From Ruegeria sp. R14_0 (GTDB taxonomy: Bacteria > Pseudomonadota > Alphaproteobacteria > Rhodobacterales > Rhodobacteraceae), in assembly GCF_017743975.1 (NCBI RefSeq), contig NZ_JAGHRC010000009.1, positions 1 through 64,000 of the forward strand: 64,000 nucleotides of DNA, written 5' to 3'. Within the stretch, counting starts at the first letter, position 1. Every line of letters begins with the position of its first letter. Position numbers and translations under genes: made by a program. This document shows, piece after piece, positions 54,600 through 63,617 of this stretch. The notes beneath the pieces are model-generated. The model was not told the origin of the DNA. It searched no databases and saw nothing but the letters and a program-made list of their open reading frames with translations.

Positions 54600-56075
54600 T
54601 CAGACCGACATGCAGATGTATTTCATCTCAAGATAGTCTTCCATGCCGTGATGGCTGCCTTCGCGGCCCAGGCCGGACTGTTTGACGCCGCCGAACGGCC
54701 CAACCTCGGTCGAGATGATGCCGGTGTTCACGCCGACGATGCCGTATTCCAGCGCCTCGGCCACTTTGTAGACGCGGCTCAGGTCCTTGGCATAGAAATA
54801 CGAGGCCAGACCAAAGATGGTGTCATTGGCCATCGCGATTACGTCGTCTTCGTCCTCAAACTTGAACAGCGGGGCCAGCGGGCCAAAGGTCTCGTCCTGC
54901 GCGACCATCATGTCCTGGGTCACACCGGTGACAATGGTCGGCTGGAAGAACGTGCCGCCCAGATCGTGGGGCAGACCGCCGGTCAGAACCGCGCCGCCCT
55001 TGTCGGTCACGTCCTTGATGTGCTCTTCGACCTTGGCGACCGCTTCGGCGTTGATCAGCGGACCTGTTGTGGTGCCCTCGGCCAGACCGTCACCGATTTT
55101 CAGCGCCTCAACAGCAGCTTTCAGCTTGGCCGCGAACTCGTCATAAACGCCTGCCTGCACGTAGATGCGGTTGGCGCAAACGCAGGTCTGGCCGTTGTTG
55201 CGGAACTTGCACAGCATCGCGCCCTCGACGGCCGCATCCAGATCGGCATCGTCAAACACGATGAACGGCGCATTGCCGCCCAGCTCCATCGAGCACTTCA
55301 TCACCTGATCGGCGGCCTGTTTCAGCAGGATGCGGCCCACTTCGGTCGAGCCGGTGAAGGTCAGCTTGCGGACACCGGGGTTTTCGCAGAATTCCTTGCC
55401 GATCTCGCTGGAGCTGGAGGACGGCAGCACGTTGAACACGCCCGCGGGGATACCGGCCTGCTCGGCCAGAACACCCATGACCAGTGCCGACAGCGGGGTT
55501 TCCTTGGCAGGGCGCGCGACAAAGGCGCAGCCCGCCGCCAGCGCAGGAGCCGCCTTGCGGGTGATCATCGCATTCGGGAAGTTCCAGGGCGTGATCGAGG
55601 CCGCCACGCCGATCGGCTGCTTCAACACTGTGATCCGCTTGTCACGCTGATGACCCGGGATTGTCTCACCGTAAACGCGCTTGGCCTCTTCGCCGAAGAA
55701 TTCGATGAACGACGCGCCATAGCCGATCTCGCCAATGGCTTCGGCCAACGGCTTGCCTTGCTCGGCGGTCAGGATTTTGCCCAGATCCTCGGCGTTTTCC
55801 ATCATCAGGTCGTACCAGCGGCGCAGAATCACGGCGCGTTCCTTGCCAGTCAGCTTGGCCCATTCCTTTTGCGCCGCTTCGGCTTGCGCGATTGCGCCGG
55901 CAACCTGAGCGCGGCTCAGGTCTGCAACTTCGGCCACCACATCGCCGCGCGCGGGGTTGGTCACGGCAAAGGTGCCATTGTCCCCATCAACCCACTGACC
56001 GCCGATATAGGCTTTGGTTACAAGCAGATCAGGGTTTTTCAGGATTGATTTCAGGTCGGTTGTCGCGTCCAGCAT
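54600..56075 (-). CDS. gabD: Succinate-semialdehyde dehydrogenase
   Basis: A 491-residue aldehyde dehydrogenase of the GabD type. ITPWNFPNAMITRKAAPALAAGC, the Glu in MELGGNAPFIVFDDADLD, the catalytic Cys in FRNNGQTCVCANRIYV and the C-terminal EVGPFGGVKQSGLGREGSHHGMEDYLE are all characteristic. It oxidises succinate semialdehyde to succinate, feeding 4-aminobutyrate carbon to the TCA cycle. No gabT is adjacent. Related glutarate-semialdehyde dehydrogenases share these marks, so that substrate is possible. Confidence 0.92.
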   Translation of the reverse strand: MLDATTDLKSILKNPDLLVTKAYIGGQWVDGDNGTFAVTNPARGDVVAEVADLSRAQVAGAIAQAEAAQKEWAKLTGKERAVILRRWYDLMMENAEDLGKILTAEQGKPLAEAIGEIGYGASFIEFFGEEAKRVYGETIPGHQRDKRITVLKQPIGVAASITPWNFPNAMITRKAAPALAAGCAFVARPAKETPLSALVMGVLAEQAGIPAGVFNVLPSSSSSEIGKEFCENPGVRKLTFTGSTEVGRILLKQAADQVMKCSMELGGNAPFIVFDDADLDAAVEGAMLCKFRNNGQTCVCANRIYVQAGVYDEFAAKLKAAVEALKIGDGLAEGTTTGPLINAEAVAKVEEHIKDVTDKGGAVLTGGLPHDLGGTFFQPTIVTGVTQDMMVAQDETFGPLAPLFKFEDEDDVIAMANDTIFGLASYFYAKDLSRVYKVAEALEYGIVGVNTGIISTEVGPFGGVKQSGLGREGSHHGMEDYLEMKYICMSV

Positions 56076-56359
56076 GGGTCAGCCTCCGGCAGTAAAAATT
56101 TGTTAGCACTCAAACAGGTGCTCTCTGGATTGTCTATGTCCACCCGTACGGTCAGATCAATCCAGTTTTCGTATGGTAAACGTGACGTCTTTTTGCCTAC
56201 CGCGCGCATTCATGCGATCTGCGGTGTCAGTGTCAAGCCGCCTATCTTTTTTCGCCGGAGTTTGCCAAAGTCCTGCTGGTATTTGATGCCCAAGGGGATG
56301 TAAATCATCGTAACATTCCCTACCTTATTGGGTGCATAAGTAAAAAAGGGATAGGACAG

Positions 56360-57439
56360 ATGTCGAACCAGCAGTTTGACGCGTTGATTCAGGAAACGCA
56401 GCAAAAAGTGCGCGAAAGTCAGTCACAGATCGAAGGGCTGACATCCCGGATTGAGGCCGCACGCGCCAAGATTGGAACCGCCGAGGCGGATATCGACATC
56501 GAAAACGCCACGCTCGAGGATGTGCACGCCCATACCGAGGTGATGAACGCCAACATTGCCGAGTTGATCATGGGTCTGGACGATGTCACCAACGCGTTTT
56601 CCAAGGATTTTGACGAAATGCGGTCGAAAACCGGGTGGGAGTCCTTTGTCGGCATCTTCTCGAAGGGCAAATCCGAGTCGATGCGGCAGGAACGGATGCG
56701 CACCGCCAATATTGATGACAAGCTGCAGGATCTGATCGCCAAGTCCGACGTGATCGTGCAATTGCTGCAAGGGCAACTGTCCGTACTGGAAGAACAGCGC
56801 GTCAAGGTCGAAGACAACCTGACCGGCACGCTGGACGACCGCGAGGCGACTGTGGCTGAGCTGGAGTCGCTGCGCGCCGAGATTCAGGGCATGGATCCGA
56901 CAATCATCACGCTGGAAAACAAGATCAGCGTCGAACAGGACGCCGCCGCGCGCACGCAGCTGGAAACCGAACTGGCCGAGTTGAACAAGCAGTACAACGC
57001 CAAGGTTCAGGAAGAGCAGGTCAAGCTGGCCAAGAGCCAGACGCTGGAGCGCTATATCGAAAAGGGCAAGACCTGGGTCGACTCGCTACAGAACCAGGCG
57101 GCGACGCAGATGGTGCTGATCAACAAGCTGCAGACAGACACGCAACAGCGCGTGGTGCTGTATGACGCCCTGACCAAATCGCTGAAAACCGCGCAGCAGC
57201 AGGACGTGGCCCACCGCATCAACGAAATCGGCGTGCAGACAGATCAAGAGGCGCAGACGGCAATGGCCGCCATCGGCACCGCGACCAACCAGAAAATGGC
57301 CGACATGCTTGAGGCGCACGAGGATCACATGGTCTTTGCCCGCGACGTGCTGGAGAAAAAGGCCAAGGCGGACGAACGCTTTGCCCGCCGTTTTGCCTCG
57401 ATTGTCGAGAAGCATGATAAGAATTTGTATGGGGGGTGA
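56360..57439 (+). CDS. Coiled-coil protein, first gene of an uncharacterised operon
   Basis: A 359-residue, almost wholly helical and coiled-coil protein with no signal peptide or membrane segment. Heptad-like stretches run from residue 5 to 75 (LIQETQQKVRESQSQIEGL), 125-250 and near the C-terminus (LEKKAKADERFARRFASIVE). A short non-helical stretch near KTGWESFVGIFSKGKSE interrupts it. I do not recognise the family. GGGATAGGAC lies 5 bases before the ATG. It begins a same-strand gene run that includes an AAA+ ATPase, so it may be a structural scaffold or adaptor; that is inference. Confidence 0.7.
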   Translation: MSNQQFDALIQETQQKVRESQSQIEGLTSRIEAARAKIGTAEADIDIENATLEDVHAHTEVMNANIAELIMGLDDVTNAFSKDFDEMRSKTGWESFVGIFSKGKSESMRQERMRTANIDDKLQDLIAKSDVIVQLLQGQLSVLEEQRVKVEDNLTGTLDDREATVAELESLRAEIQGMDPTIITLENKISVEQDAAARTQLETELAELNKQYNAKVQEEQVKLAKSQTLERYIEKGKTWVDSLQNQAATQMVLINKLQTDTQQRVVLYDALTKSLKTAQQQDVAHRINEIGVQTDQEAQTAMAAIGTATNQKMADMLEAHEDHMVFARDVLEKKAKADERFARRFASIVEKHDKNLYGG

Positions 57440-57698
57440 AACCTTAATCCGAGCGCCACTAAAGATGCTTATTGCGGCACTATACGTCGCGCTCTTCGGA
57501 GCGTTTCTCATCCTACTCGGGTATCTGCTTCAATTGGTTCCCGTGTATCTCGGCCCCGATTTGAGAATGACGTTGTTTATGGTCCCATTGATTTTCGCGC
57601 TCGGTTCTTTTGGAGTTTCAGCCGTATTCGCAATCTGGGGTGTGGTTTGGATGGCATTCGAGGTATTCCTTCTATTGGGCGATAAGCAAAATGAATAA
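57429..57698 (+). CDS. Small membrane protein
   Basis: An 89-residue protein with two or three membrane helices (MLIAALYVALFGAFLILLGYLLQLVPVY and LFMVPLIFALGSFGVSAVFAIWGVVWMAFEVFLLLG). The ATG at 57429 overlaps the coiled-coil gene by 11 bases; an internal ATG at 57465 is an alternative start. Its stop overlaps the next gene start by 8 bases. Base composition is A+T-richer than the neighbours. No family recognised. Confidence 0.55.
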   Translation: MGGETLIRAPLKMLIAALYVALFGAFLILLGYLLQLVPVYLGPDLRMTLFMVPLIFALGSFGVSAVFAIWGVVWMAFEVFLLLGDKQNE

Positions 57699-58809
57699 CC
57701 CAACCCAGGACCATGTCGGCCTGACCGATACCTTCGCCTCGCGCCGCTATTTCCGCAAATTTGAGGTGATCACCGTCCACCTTCTGCGCGTGGCTGCGAC
57801 GATGGAGGCCGAGGGCGCGATCAGCAAACAAGAGGTGCGGATCGTGTCGCGTTACCTCTCGGGGCTGCTCTACACTTTTCGCGCGCTGAGTATGAAATAC
57901 CTGCTGGTCGGGCGGGATACGGGGCGGTTCTTCGGTAGCCTCGCCATGGACAAGCGTGACAGCGGGTTTCCGGTGGCGGCCGAGTTGCTGACCATGGCCA
58001 ATGACGCGCAGCAGGCGCAGGTGCATCTAGCGAATATGCCCTCGGAAGACGATCTGAAAACCGACATGGTGCGGACGATCATTGGTGATCAGGAAATACC
58101 GACCAAGCTGCAATTCGCGCTGTCCCAACGGCTCTATTACGAGGAATTGCTGAAAGGTCAGCTGTTCTGGGCCCGCAACGATCCCGAACGCCACTGGATC
58201 GGGAATGAGGGTGAACGGCGCAAGTTCATGATCCACTGGGCGGTCTATGACAGCCAGATCAATCTGCCGGTCATCTACCTTATGCAGTTGGAGGATAGCG
58301 GCAAGACAGCTCTGCCCAAGGACCAACGTCGCTGGCCCGAAGTACAGGCGCATCTGATGGCGCAGTCCTTGGGTGGGTTGAAGCTGGTGACGATTGCCAA
58401 GGGCTTTGATCAGGATTTCGACGACCTGCACCCCAAGCACCTGCGCCGTATCCATGTGGGTCCGATGTATTCCTCGGCCTTTACCGAGCAGTCCGGCCCT
58501 TTGCGGCAGGTGCTGGAGGACGCACAGGCGCCCGAGGGGCAGGACTGGGCGCTGGCATGGACCACTGAAGAACTGGAAAGCGAAGAGGTGATCGAGGAAC
58601 GCGCCGGGTGGTTCTCGACCGTCGAGCGTGAGGTTTTTGCGTTGGACCCGTTCGGCGGGCAAGGGGCCGAGACTGGGGCGACGCGCACCCAACGGTCGAT
58701 CATCCTGCCGCAGCGCCCGTTCCAGGTGCTGGCCGAACGCAACCCGCCGGGATTCGCCGACGTACGCAAGTTCGTCGTCAGCAAGACCGGGCAGGTGTTG
58801 AGGTACTAA
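57691..58809 (+). CDS. Uncharacterised soluble protein of the AAA cluster
   Basis: A 372-residue protein of unknown family, without signal peptide or clear membrane segments. The N-terminal half is helical (VITVHLLRVAATMEAEGAIS, IVSRYLSGLLYTFRALSMKYLLV), the middle has several Trp-rich patches (QLFWARNDPERHWIGNEGERRKFMIHWAVYDSQ), and the C-terminus ends with an acidic linker (TTEELESEEVIEERAGW). No catalytic motif stands out. The ATG at 57691 lies inside the end of the small membrane-protein gene, so the two are coupled. It probably acts with the AAA+ ATPase two genes on. Confidence 0.65.
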   Translation: MNNPTQDHVGLTDTFASRRYFRKFEVITVHLLRVAATMEAEGAISKQEVRIVSRYLSGLLYTFRALSMKYLLVGRDTGRFFGSLAMDKRDSGFPVAAELLTMANDAQQAQVHLANMPSEDDLKTDMVRTIIGDQEIPTKLQFALSQRLYYEELLKGQLFWARNDPERHWIGNEGERRKFMIHWAVYDSQINLPVIYLMQLEDSGKTALPKDQRRWPEVQAHLMAQSLGGLKLVTIAKGFDQDFDDLHPKHLRRIHVGPMYSSAFTEQSGPLRQVLEDAQAPEGQDWALAWTTEELESEEVIEERAGWFSTVEREVFALDPFGGQGAETGATRTQRSIILPQRPFQVLAERNPPGFADVRKFVVSKTGQVLRY

Positions 58810-59148
58810 ATGATCAGGTGCAGCCTTGTACTATTGATTTCCGTGTTGGCCGGGTGCAGCGGCTATCTCTCGGAAGATTACGAGGACTTCAAACTGCGCG
58901 TAGCGCAGGAGCATCCTGTTGGTAGCTCCCTTGGCAGTCTGGAAAAACATTTCCGTGCAAGAGGTTACAAGAAAACAGGTGCGTTTTGGATTCCAACACC
59001 TGATCGGCCCAATCCCCTACCGACGTGCTACCAAAGGAATTTGACCTATGGATTTTGGGCCGGAGGAAGGCGCGCTGTGTGTGTAAGGGCGGGTAAAGAC
59101 CAAACTATTGCCGAGATTGAAACCTATCAATTGGTTGCTGGATTGTGA
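58810..59148 (+). CDS. Small lipoprotein
   Basis: A 112-residue predicted lipoprotein: MIRCSLVLLISVLAGC with lipobox Cys16. The mature part of about 96 residues (SGYLSEDYEDFKLRVAQEHP, then LGSLEKHFRARGYKKTG) has two cysteines (CYQR, AVCV) that could pair. It starts immediately after the preceding stop codon and 12 bases before the AAA+ gene. The sequence is A+T-richer than both flanking genes. No family recognised. Confidence 0.6.
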   Translation: MIRCSLVLLISVLAGCSGYLSEDYEDFKLRVAQEHPVGSSLGSLEKHFRARGYKKTGAFWIPTPDRPNPLPTCYQRNLTYGFWAGGRRAVCVRAGKDQTIAEIETYQLVAGL

Positions 59149-59160
59149 GGATGTGTTGAA

Positions 59161-61092
59161 ATGAGTTTGACGTCAGATCAGATGGAATTGCGCGAAGACG
59201 ACATTCGTAAGCACTATCCGGCGGCGACCGCTTTGCTGAACGGGTTCGAGCATGCGCCGCGAATTGCGAAACCGGTTGATACTGCTGTTGAGCGGTCTCC
59301 GGGTGTCTCTACAGGGCGTCGGTTTCGGTCGACCACGCCGGGGCTGGTGACGCGCCGAACCGCGCGTGCAGATGGGGTGCATCTGGTTGAGCGGATTGAG
59401 GCGTCGGATGATGGCGATACGCTGGTTTCTCCGCCGCAGGCAACTGCGCAACAAGCCATCCGGCGCGCCATCGCAATCGCTCTGGCGGTGGGGGAGGCCT
59501 ATGCAGAACAGACGCCGTTGGCTGACCTGAAACGGGCGAATTTGGCCGGCGACTTGCCGTCTGCTCGTAAGACAGAGTTCTCAGAGCTGCTGACCGCTGA
59601 GGCACTGGTCACGCTGCACACGTTTGGTAACGCGTTGGCTTATCTGATGTCTTCGCACCTAGGCGAAACGACGGTTGATCTGGGTGAAATCGAGGAGGTT
59701 CTGACTGACAATGGCCAACTCGCCCTGCATGGCGCTTTGTGGGAGCTGGATCAGACGCTGGCCAAACACGCGCCCGATGATGCGCATCTGATTGCCGCCG
59801 CCAGCGCCTATGCTGAGCAGTTGATGGAAAAGGCCGCATTGCGCGCCCAATCCGCAGGTCATCTGGGGCCATTCCAGAACGCCGCCTGGCATATTGAAGC
59901 CGATGATCTGACGATCCGGGGTTTTGAGCCTGCATCGAAGGCGAAATCCACCACCCTGACCATGACGTTCAAGAAACCGAACGAGGTCGTCGGCAACCAT
60001 ATCGCCAAGTATCAGGCGATGAAGCTGGCCAAGATGCTGATGGCCTATGACTTCGACCGCCGCCTGAACCCGTTTGCGGAACTTGGCGGGTTCATCTTTA
60101 CCTTTATGGGTGATGGTAAACCGGGCACCGGCAAGACGACCCTCATCCAGATGATGGCCGGGCTGATAAACGATTACTGCCAGAACGCAGGCTACCCGTT
60201 CCGCTATCAGAACCTGAGCACTGACAATATCGACAGCTATCAGGGCAAATCCGGTCAGAACGCCAAGGCGTTTATCAACACGATCATCGACCCCTCGGTC
60301 ATCGGCTTCGGCACCATCGACGACATCGACCAGCTGGCGGGTAAACGCGGCGATCGGCAGTCCTCGGCCGGGCAACTGGAAATCACCGCCGTGCTGATGG
60401 AGAGCTTTGCGGGTGCCAACACAGTCGTGCGCGGCAACTGCACCTTTGGAATGTTCTCGAACTACCCCGAGAATGTGGACGACGCCCTGCGCCAGCGGGC
60501 GGGGGCGCGGTTCCTAGTGGACGGGCCGCAAACGCGCGAGGATTACATCGACATCCTGCACCTGCTGATGGGCCGCAACCACGACATCCCGCTAGGTGAG
60601 CACGAAGCCTATGCCGCGCAGGAGATCAAGAAGGCCGTCGCCGCCAGTTTCGAAAGCCACGCCCGCCCGCATGAGGACGCCTTGCTGCAGGTCTATGACC
60701 GGGTCTCGGGCGAGATAGGCCAGATGGACACGATCGCCAAGTTGGGCACCTATCTCAAGGCGATCCAACAGGCCGATGAGCGGTTCACCGGTCGTGCGAT
60801 CAAGAACATCACCGATGCGGTCAAGGTCCGCGCGATGGATTTCGAATTGCCTGACGAATGGATGGAAAACCCCGACCTGTTCCTGTTCCGCGACTACGAC
60901 ACCAAGAAGGCGATGATCGAGGACCTGCGTCAGCCGATCACGGTGGAAATGGTGATCCAGGAAATCAACCGCTATGCCGACAGCGAGTTCCGCTATGCCG
61001 ACAAAAGCGACGAGGTCGCCATCGAAAACGCGGTACGTGAGATGGGCCGGATGGAAGAGGCCAAACGGCGGTATCTGGAGGGGAAAGGGTAA
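59161..61092 (+). CDS. AAA+ ATPase of an uncharacterised cluster
   Basis: A 643-residue ATPase. Residues 1-270 are a mostly helical N-terminal region I do not recognise. The AAA+ core follows: Walker A GKPGTGKT at 319-326, Walker B-like FGTIDDID at 383-390 with two acidic residues, a sensor-1 region (TFGMFSNYPENVD near 428-440) and an arginine-finger-like LRQRAGAR near 443-450. A helical C-terminal part follows. It is predicted cytoplasmic. AGGATG precedes the ATG. The core is close to chaperone-like AAA+ enzymes that remodel partner proteins. The membrane-protein gene after it overlaps its stop (TAATG). Confidence 0.85.
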   Translation: MSLTSDQMELREDDIRKHYPAATALLNGFEHAPRIAKPVDTAVERSPGVSTGRRFRSTTPGLVTRRTARADGVHLVERIEASDDGDTLVSPPQATAQQAIRRAIAIALAVGEAYAEQTPLADLKRANLAGDLPSARKTEFSELLTAEALVTLHTFGNALAYLMSSHLGETTVDLGEIEEVLTDNGQLALHGALWELDQTLAKHAPDDAHLIAAASAYAEQLMEKAALRAQSAGHLGPFQNAAWHIEADDLTIRGFEPASKAKSTTLTMTFKKPNEVVGNHIAKYQAMKLAKMLMAYDFDRRLNPFAELGGFIFTFMGDGKPGTGKTTLIQMMAGLINDYCQNAGYPFRYQNLSTDNIDSYQGKSGQNAKAFINTIIDPSVIGFGTIDDIDQLAGKRGDRQSSAGQLEITAVLMESFAGANTVVRGNCTFGMFSNYPENVDDALRQRAGARFLVDGPQTREDYIDILHLLMGRNHDIPLGEHEAYAAQEIKKAVAASFESHARPHEDALLQVYDRVSGEIGQMDTIAKLGTYLKAIQQADERFTGRAIKNITDAVKVRAMDFELPDEWMENPDLFLFRDYDTKKAMIEDLRQPITVEMVIQEINRYADSEFRYADKSDEVAIENAVREMGRMEEAKRRYLEGKG

Positions 61093-61385
61093 TGCTTGTT
61101 TACGCGATTTCCGGTTTGGCGCTTGTTCTGGGCCTTATCCTGCCTCTGCGCTGGGGTGTGATCGGATTTCTGGGTGCTGTGGCCGTTCTGTTCCTGACCC
61201 AGTTCGGAGTGAACGCGAGCAGCGGATTTGAGGGCACCTCATGGGAAGAGTCCCTGATCCTGTTTGAGGGCAGCGTGGTGTCTTACATCGGGTTTAACTT
61301 ACAGATCACGGCGCGGGCGTTTTCACTGCCGTTGTTGGTGTTGGCGGTTGTGGTCGTTGGGCGGTTCAAGAGGGTGATGATTTGA
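61092..61385 (+). CDS. Small membrane protein after the AAA+ gene
   Basis: A 97-residue protein with three hydrophobic segments (MLVYAISGLALVLGLIL, VIGFLGAVAVLFLTQF and LPLLVLAVVVVGRF). The ATG overlaps the AAA+ stop codon, so translation is coupled. It could anchor the ATPase complex to the membrane. No family recognised. Confidence 0.6.
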   Translation: MLVYAISGLALVLGLILPLRWGVIGFLGAVAVLFLTQFGVNASSGFEGTSWEESLILFEGSVVSYIGFNLQITARAFSLPLLVLAVVVVGRFKRVMI

Positions 61386-61428
61386 CCACCACCGAACAAT
61401 TCAATTGTCTGTGTTTGGGGCGCCTTGT

Positions 61429-61884
61429 ATGACTTCGTACTCAAAGGCAGTTCCCATTCTGTTTGGATGCTTAGCTGCGACGCAGGCTACAGCTGAGGTC
61501 TACTACAATGAGATTGGCAAGAAAGCCTATGCTCAATGGGATTGCGCTGCATTCGCTGCACTAACTGATGAGCATCAACAAGAAGGGCTGAAACTCTTCA
61601 ACTCAGGATATGAGAAGCTAGTGCTGTTTGTAGAAGCTGGACGTGCTAGTAAACTGAATTCAGACAACACAAATGAGGTGCCGGTGGGAATCCTCTGGAA
61701 TCTCACTAGCGGCCCGTCTGCAGACTTTTCGATCGGGTACATGTGGTATCAGTTTTTGGATAATGCTGAGGAGGAGACCGCAGATGCAGATTCTGATCTT
61801 AGCTACGACCTGATGATGAGTCTCAAAGCGGAAAAAGCGAGCCAAATCTATCGGAAAAAGAACTGTGAACTTCTTCTTGACTAG
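61429..61884 (+). CDS. Small secreted protein in the AAA cluster
   Basis: A 151-residue predicted secreted protein with signal peptide (MTSYSKAVPILFGCLAATQATA-EV). The mature part has two cysteines (WDCAAF and KNCELL) that may pair, and an acidic middle (NAEEETADADSDLSYDLM). The sequence is markedly A+T-richer than its neighbours. The ATG is taken at 61429; the open frame extends 24 bases upstream to a TTG. No family recognised. It is followed by a G+C-rich structured stretch. Confidence 0.55.
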   Translation: MTSYSKAVPILFGCLAATQATAEVYYNEIGKKAYAQWDCAAFAALTDEHQQEGLKLFNSGYEKLVLFVEAGRASKLNSDNTNEVPVGILWNLTSGPSADFSIGYMWYQFLDNAEEETADADSDLSYDLMMSLKAEKASQIYRKKNCELLLD

Positions 61885-61885
61885 A

Positions 61886-61976
61886 AGCGATGTTTTCGCG
61901 GCGCAGCCGCGACGCGCCCGACCCGCCCCCCAGGGCGGGCGCGTTCCGCACCCACCCTCGGGCCGGGCGCATCGCT
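61886..61976. repeat. G+C-rich three-hairpin element closed by an outer stem
   Basis: AGCGATG at 61886-61892 pairs with CATCGCT at 61970-61976. Inside lie a CGCGGC/GCCGCG hairpin (61897-61911), a 9-bp ACGCGCCCG/CGGGCGCGT hairpin (61912-61944) and a CCC/GGG-rich hairpin near 61951-61967. The nested layout suggests a folded RNA or a mobile palindromic repeat. It shares GCGGCGCAGCCG with the 23.6-kb repeat. Confidence 0.5.
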
Positions 61977-62001
61977 ACCGTTGTGCGGGAAGGCAAATGT
62001 C

Positions 62002-63339
62002 ATGATCCGCCTCATAGAAAAAGGCCTGATGTTCGGCAACCTCGTCCACATCTCCAGCCCGGCTCTGGTCGAGCGGTACAACCGCGCGCTGCAGCATCTG
62101 GCGGGCAAGTCCACGACGCTGACGGATTTCCACGTCGATATCTCGGGCTATTCGCCAGAGGTGGGGATTGAGCTGGAGGATGAGCTCTACCTTAACCCCA
62201 ACGGGGTCAATCGGCAGTTCATCTTGTTGACGACCGAGCAGAAGCGTGCCCCTCTGCTGAACGTCAAATTCTCGACCTCGCGCGATATTTTGCGGGAATT
62301 CATTGAGATGAACGAGGCGCAACTGTTCGCGTTGACCGCCACCGATGCGGTGGCCGGAGAGCTGGTGAACTCGGTCTTCAAACTCACCACACCCGGCGAC
62401 TTGCTGAACTTGCGCAAGATTGAGATCGAGGCTGACACCGCTGGCGGTACCCTGCGCAAGGCCGAGCAGCTTGCGCGCATGGTCGAACAGTTCAAGACTG
62501 AAGAAGACGCTTGGTTCGATGACGTGCTGATCGCCAAGATGATCGAAACCGCCAAAGAAACCGGCGATGTCACCCGCAACCCAGTCCGCCTGCGTCACAC
62601 CGCGTTTGAACAGCGGAACTTCTGGACGGCGCATTTTGGCGGGCTGTACCTGTTCCCCGATCTGGATCATCCGGCCGCCATTTGCATGGGAGACGCGCCA
62701 GAGGATCTTCCGCTGAAACACATCTTTGAAAAGGCGCAGCCCAATCAGATCGCCAAGTTCCTGCGGTTAAACAACCTTGTCGAGACGATCATCGAAGCCC
62801 GGGGCGTGGACTCGAGCGCGATCCTGCAACAGAAGATGGATTTTCTGACCGTTTCTGCTGCTGCGGACGGGGGCGTGGATCTGACAGGGTTGGATCGCAG
62901 CGATATGCGCCGGTTGGCGCGCAACCATGCCGATCGTCTGCCCGAGGCCTATCACGGCCTGGCACAATTGCTGCGCTGGGCGAAGGATGGTGGTCCTTGG
63001 CCGCGCATCACTTCGGACCATCCGGCGTATTTCTATACCTTGCGTGCAACGGACACGCCGAACCGCGATCTGGTGAACATGCTACTGGCCGAACTGGCCC
63101 CACTGGACCCGCGCCATATGTTCATTTGCCACAAGGAACTGTTCTACCGGACCTACGCAACCTGGCCGGAAGCCAAAAAAGCTTATGTTGCCGACTTTCT
63201 TGCGCGCGAGTATCAGGTGGACAAAGCGGGTGCTCGGGCCGCGCTGTTCGGCCATGAACCGGACATGAGCGGCAGTGACCGGGTCAGCGATGAGGTCATC
63301 GCAAGGGTCGGTCCTTGGGGCGCTGTTGGGAGAAGTTGA
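62002..63339 (+). CDS. Uncharacterised protein of the AAA cluster
   Basis: A 445-residue soluble protein. It begins MIRLIEKGLMFGNLVHISSPALVERYNRAL and contains a central beta-rich part (VDISGYSPEVGIELEDELYLNPNGVNRQFILLTTEQ) followed by long helices (IEIEADTAGGTLRKAEQLARMVEQFKTEEDAW). No catalytic motif stands out. The ATG at 62002 is chosen on length; GGAAGG precedes it. It shares no visible similarity with the other large proteins of the cluster. Likely a core component because of its size and place. Confidence 0.65.
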   Translation: MIRLIEKGLMFGNLVHISSPALVERYNRALQHLAGKSTTLTDFHVDISGYSPEVGIELEDELYLNPNGVNRQFILLTTEQKRAPLLNVKFSTSRDILREFIEMNEAQLFALTATDAVAGELVNSVFKLTTPGDLLNLRKIEIEADTAGGTLRKAEQLARMVEQFKTEEDAWFDDVLIAKMIETAKETGDVTRNPVRLRHTAFEQRNFWTAHFGGLYLFPDLDHPAAICMGDAPEDLPLKHIFEKAQPNQIAKFLRLNNLVETIIEARGVDSSAILQQKMDFLTVSAAADGGVDLTGLDRSDMRRLARNHADRLPEAYHGLAQLLRWAKDGGPWPRITSDHPAYFYTLRATDTPNRDLVNMLLAELAPLDPRHMFICHKELFYRTYATWPEAKKAYVADFLAREYQVDKAGARAALFGHEPDMSGSDRVSDEVIARVGPWGAVGRS

Positions 63340-63606
63340 ATGTTTGTCGCGCTGCGATTTTTGATCCCTTTGCTGATTTTCCTTACGATCCTTTATGTGG
63401 GCGTGTCGATTTATTCTCGCTGGGTTAGGCGGGGTAAGTTGATCGCGCATTGGGAGAAGAAGGGCCTGACCGGTGATCGGGATGCGTTTGTCCAGCGCGG
63501 TCTGCAAAAATATGATGGATCGTTTCGCCGAAAACTGATCCTTGGGATCTACATCGTGCCGTTGGGGTTGATCGCGATCCTGATTTACGTTTCGAATTTC
63601 ATGTGA
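63340..63606 (+). CDS. Small membrane protein
   Basis: An 88-residue protein with an N-terminal membrane segment (LRFLIPLLIFLTILYVGVSIY) and a C-terminal one (LILGIYIVPLGLIAILIYVSNFM), separated by a basic loop of about 45 residues (RWVRRGKLIAHWEKKGLTGDRD). The ATG follows the preceding TGA directly. No family recognised. It is one more small membrane protein in the AAA gene run. Confidence 0.65.
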   Translation: MFVALRFLIPLLIFLTILYVGVSIYSRWVRRGKLIAHWEKKGLTGDRDAFVQRGLQKYDGSFRRKLILGIYIVPLGLIAILIYVSNFM

Positions 63607-63617
63607 GGGTTTCGCAG

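Noticed and set aside
54648..56048. A 466-codon plus-strand open frame
   Set aside because: It is the antisense of gabD, whose aldehyde dehydrogenase motifs are complete on the other strand.
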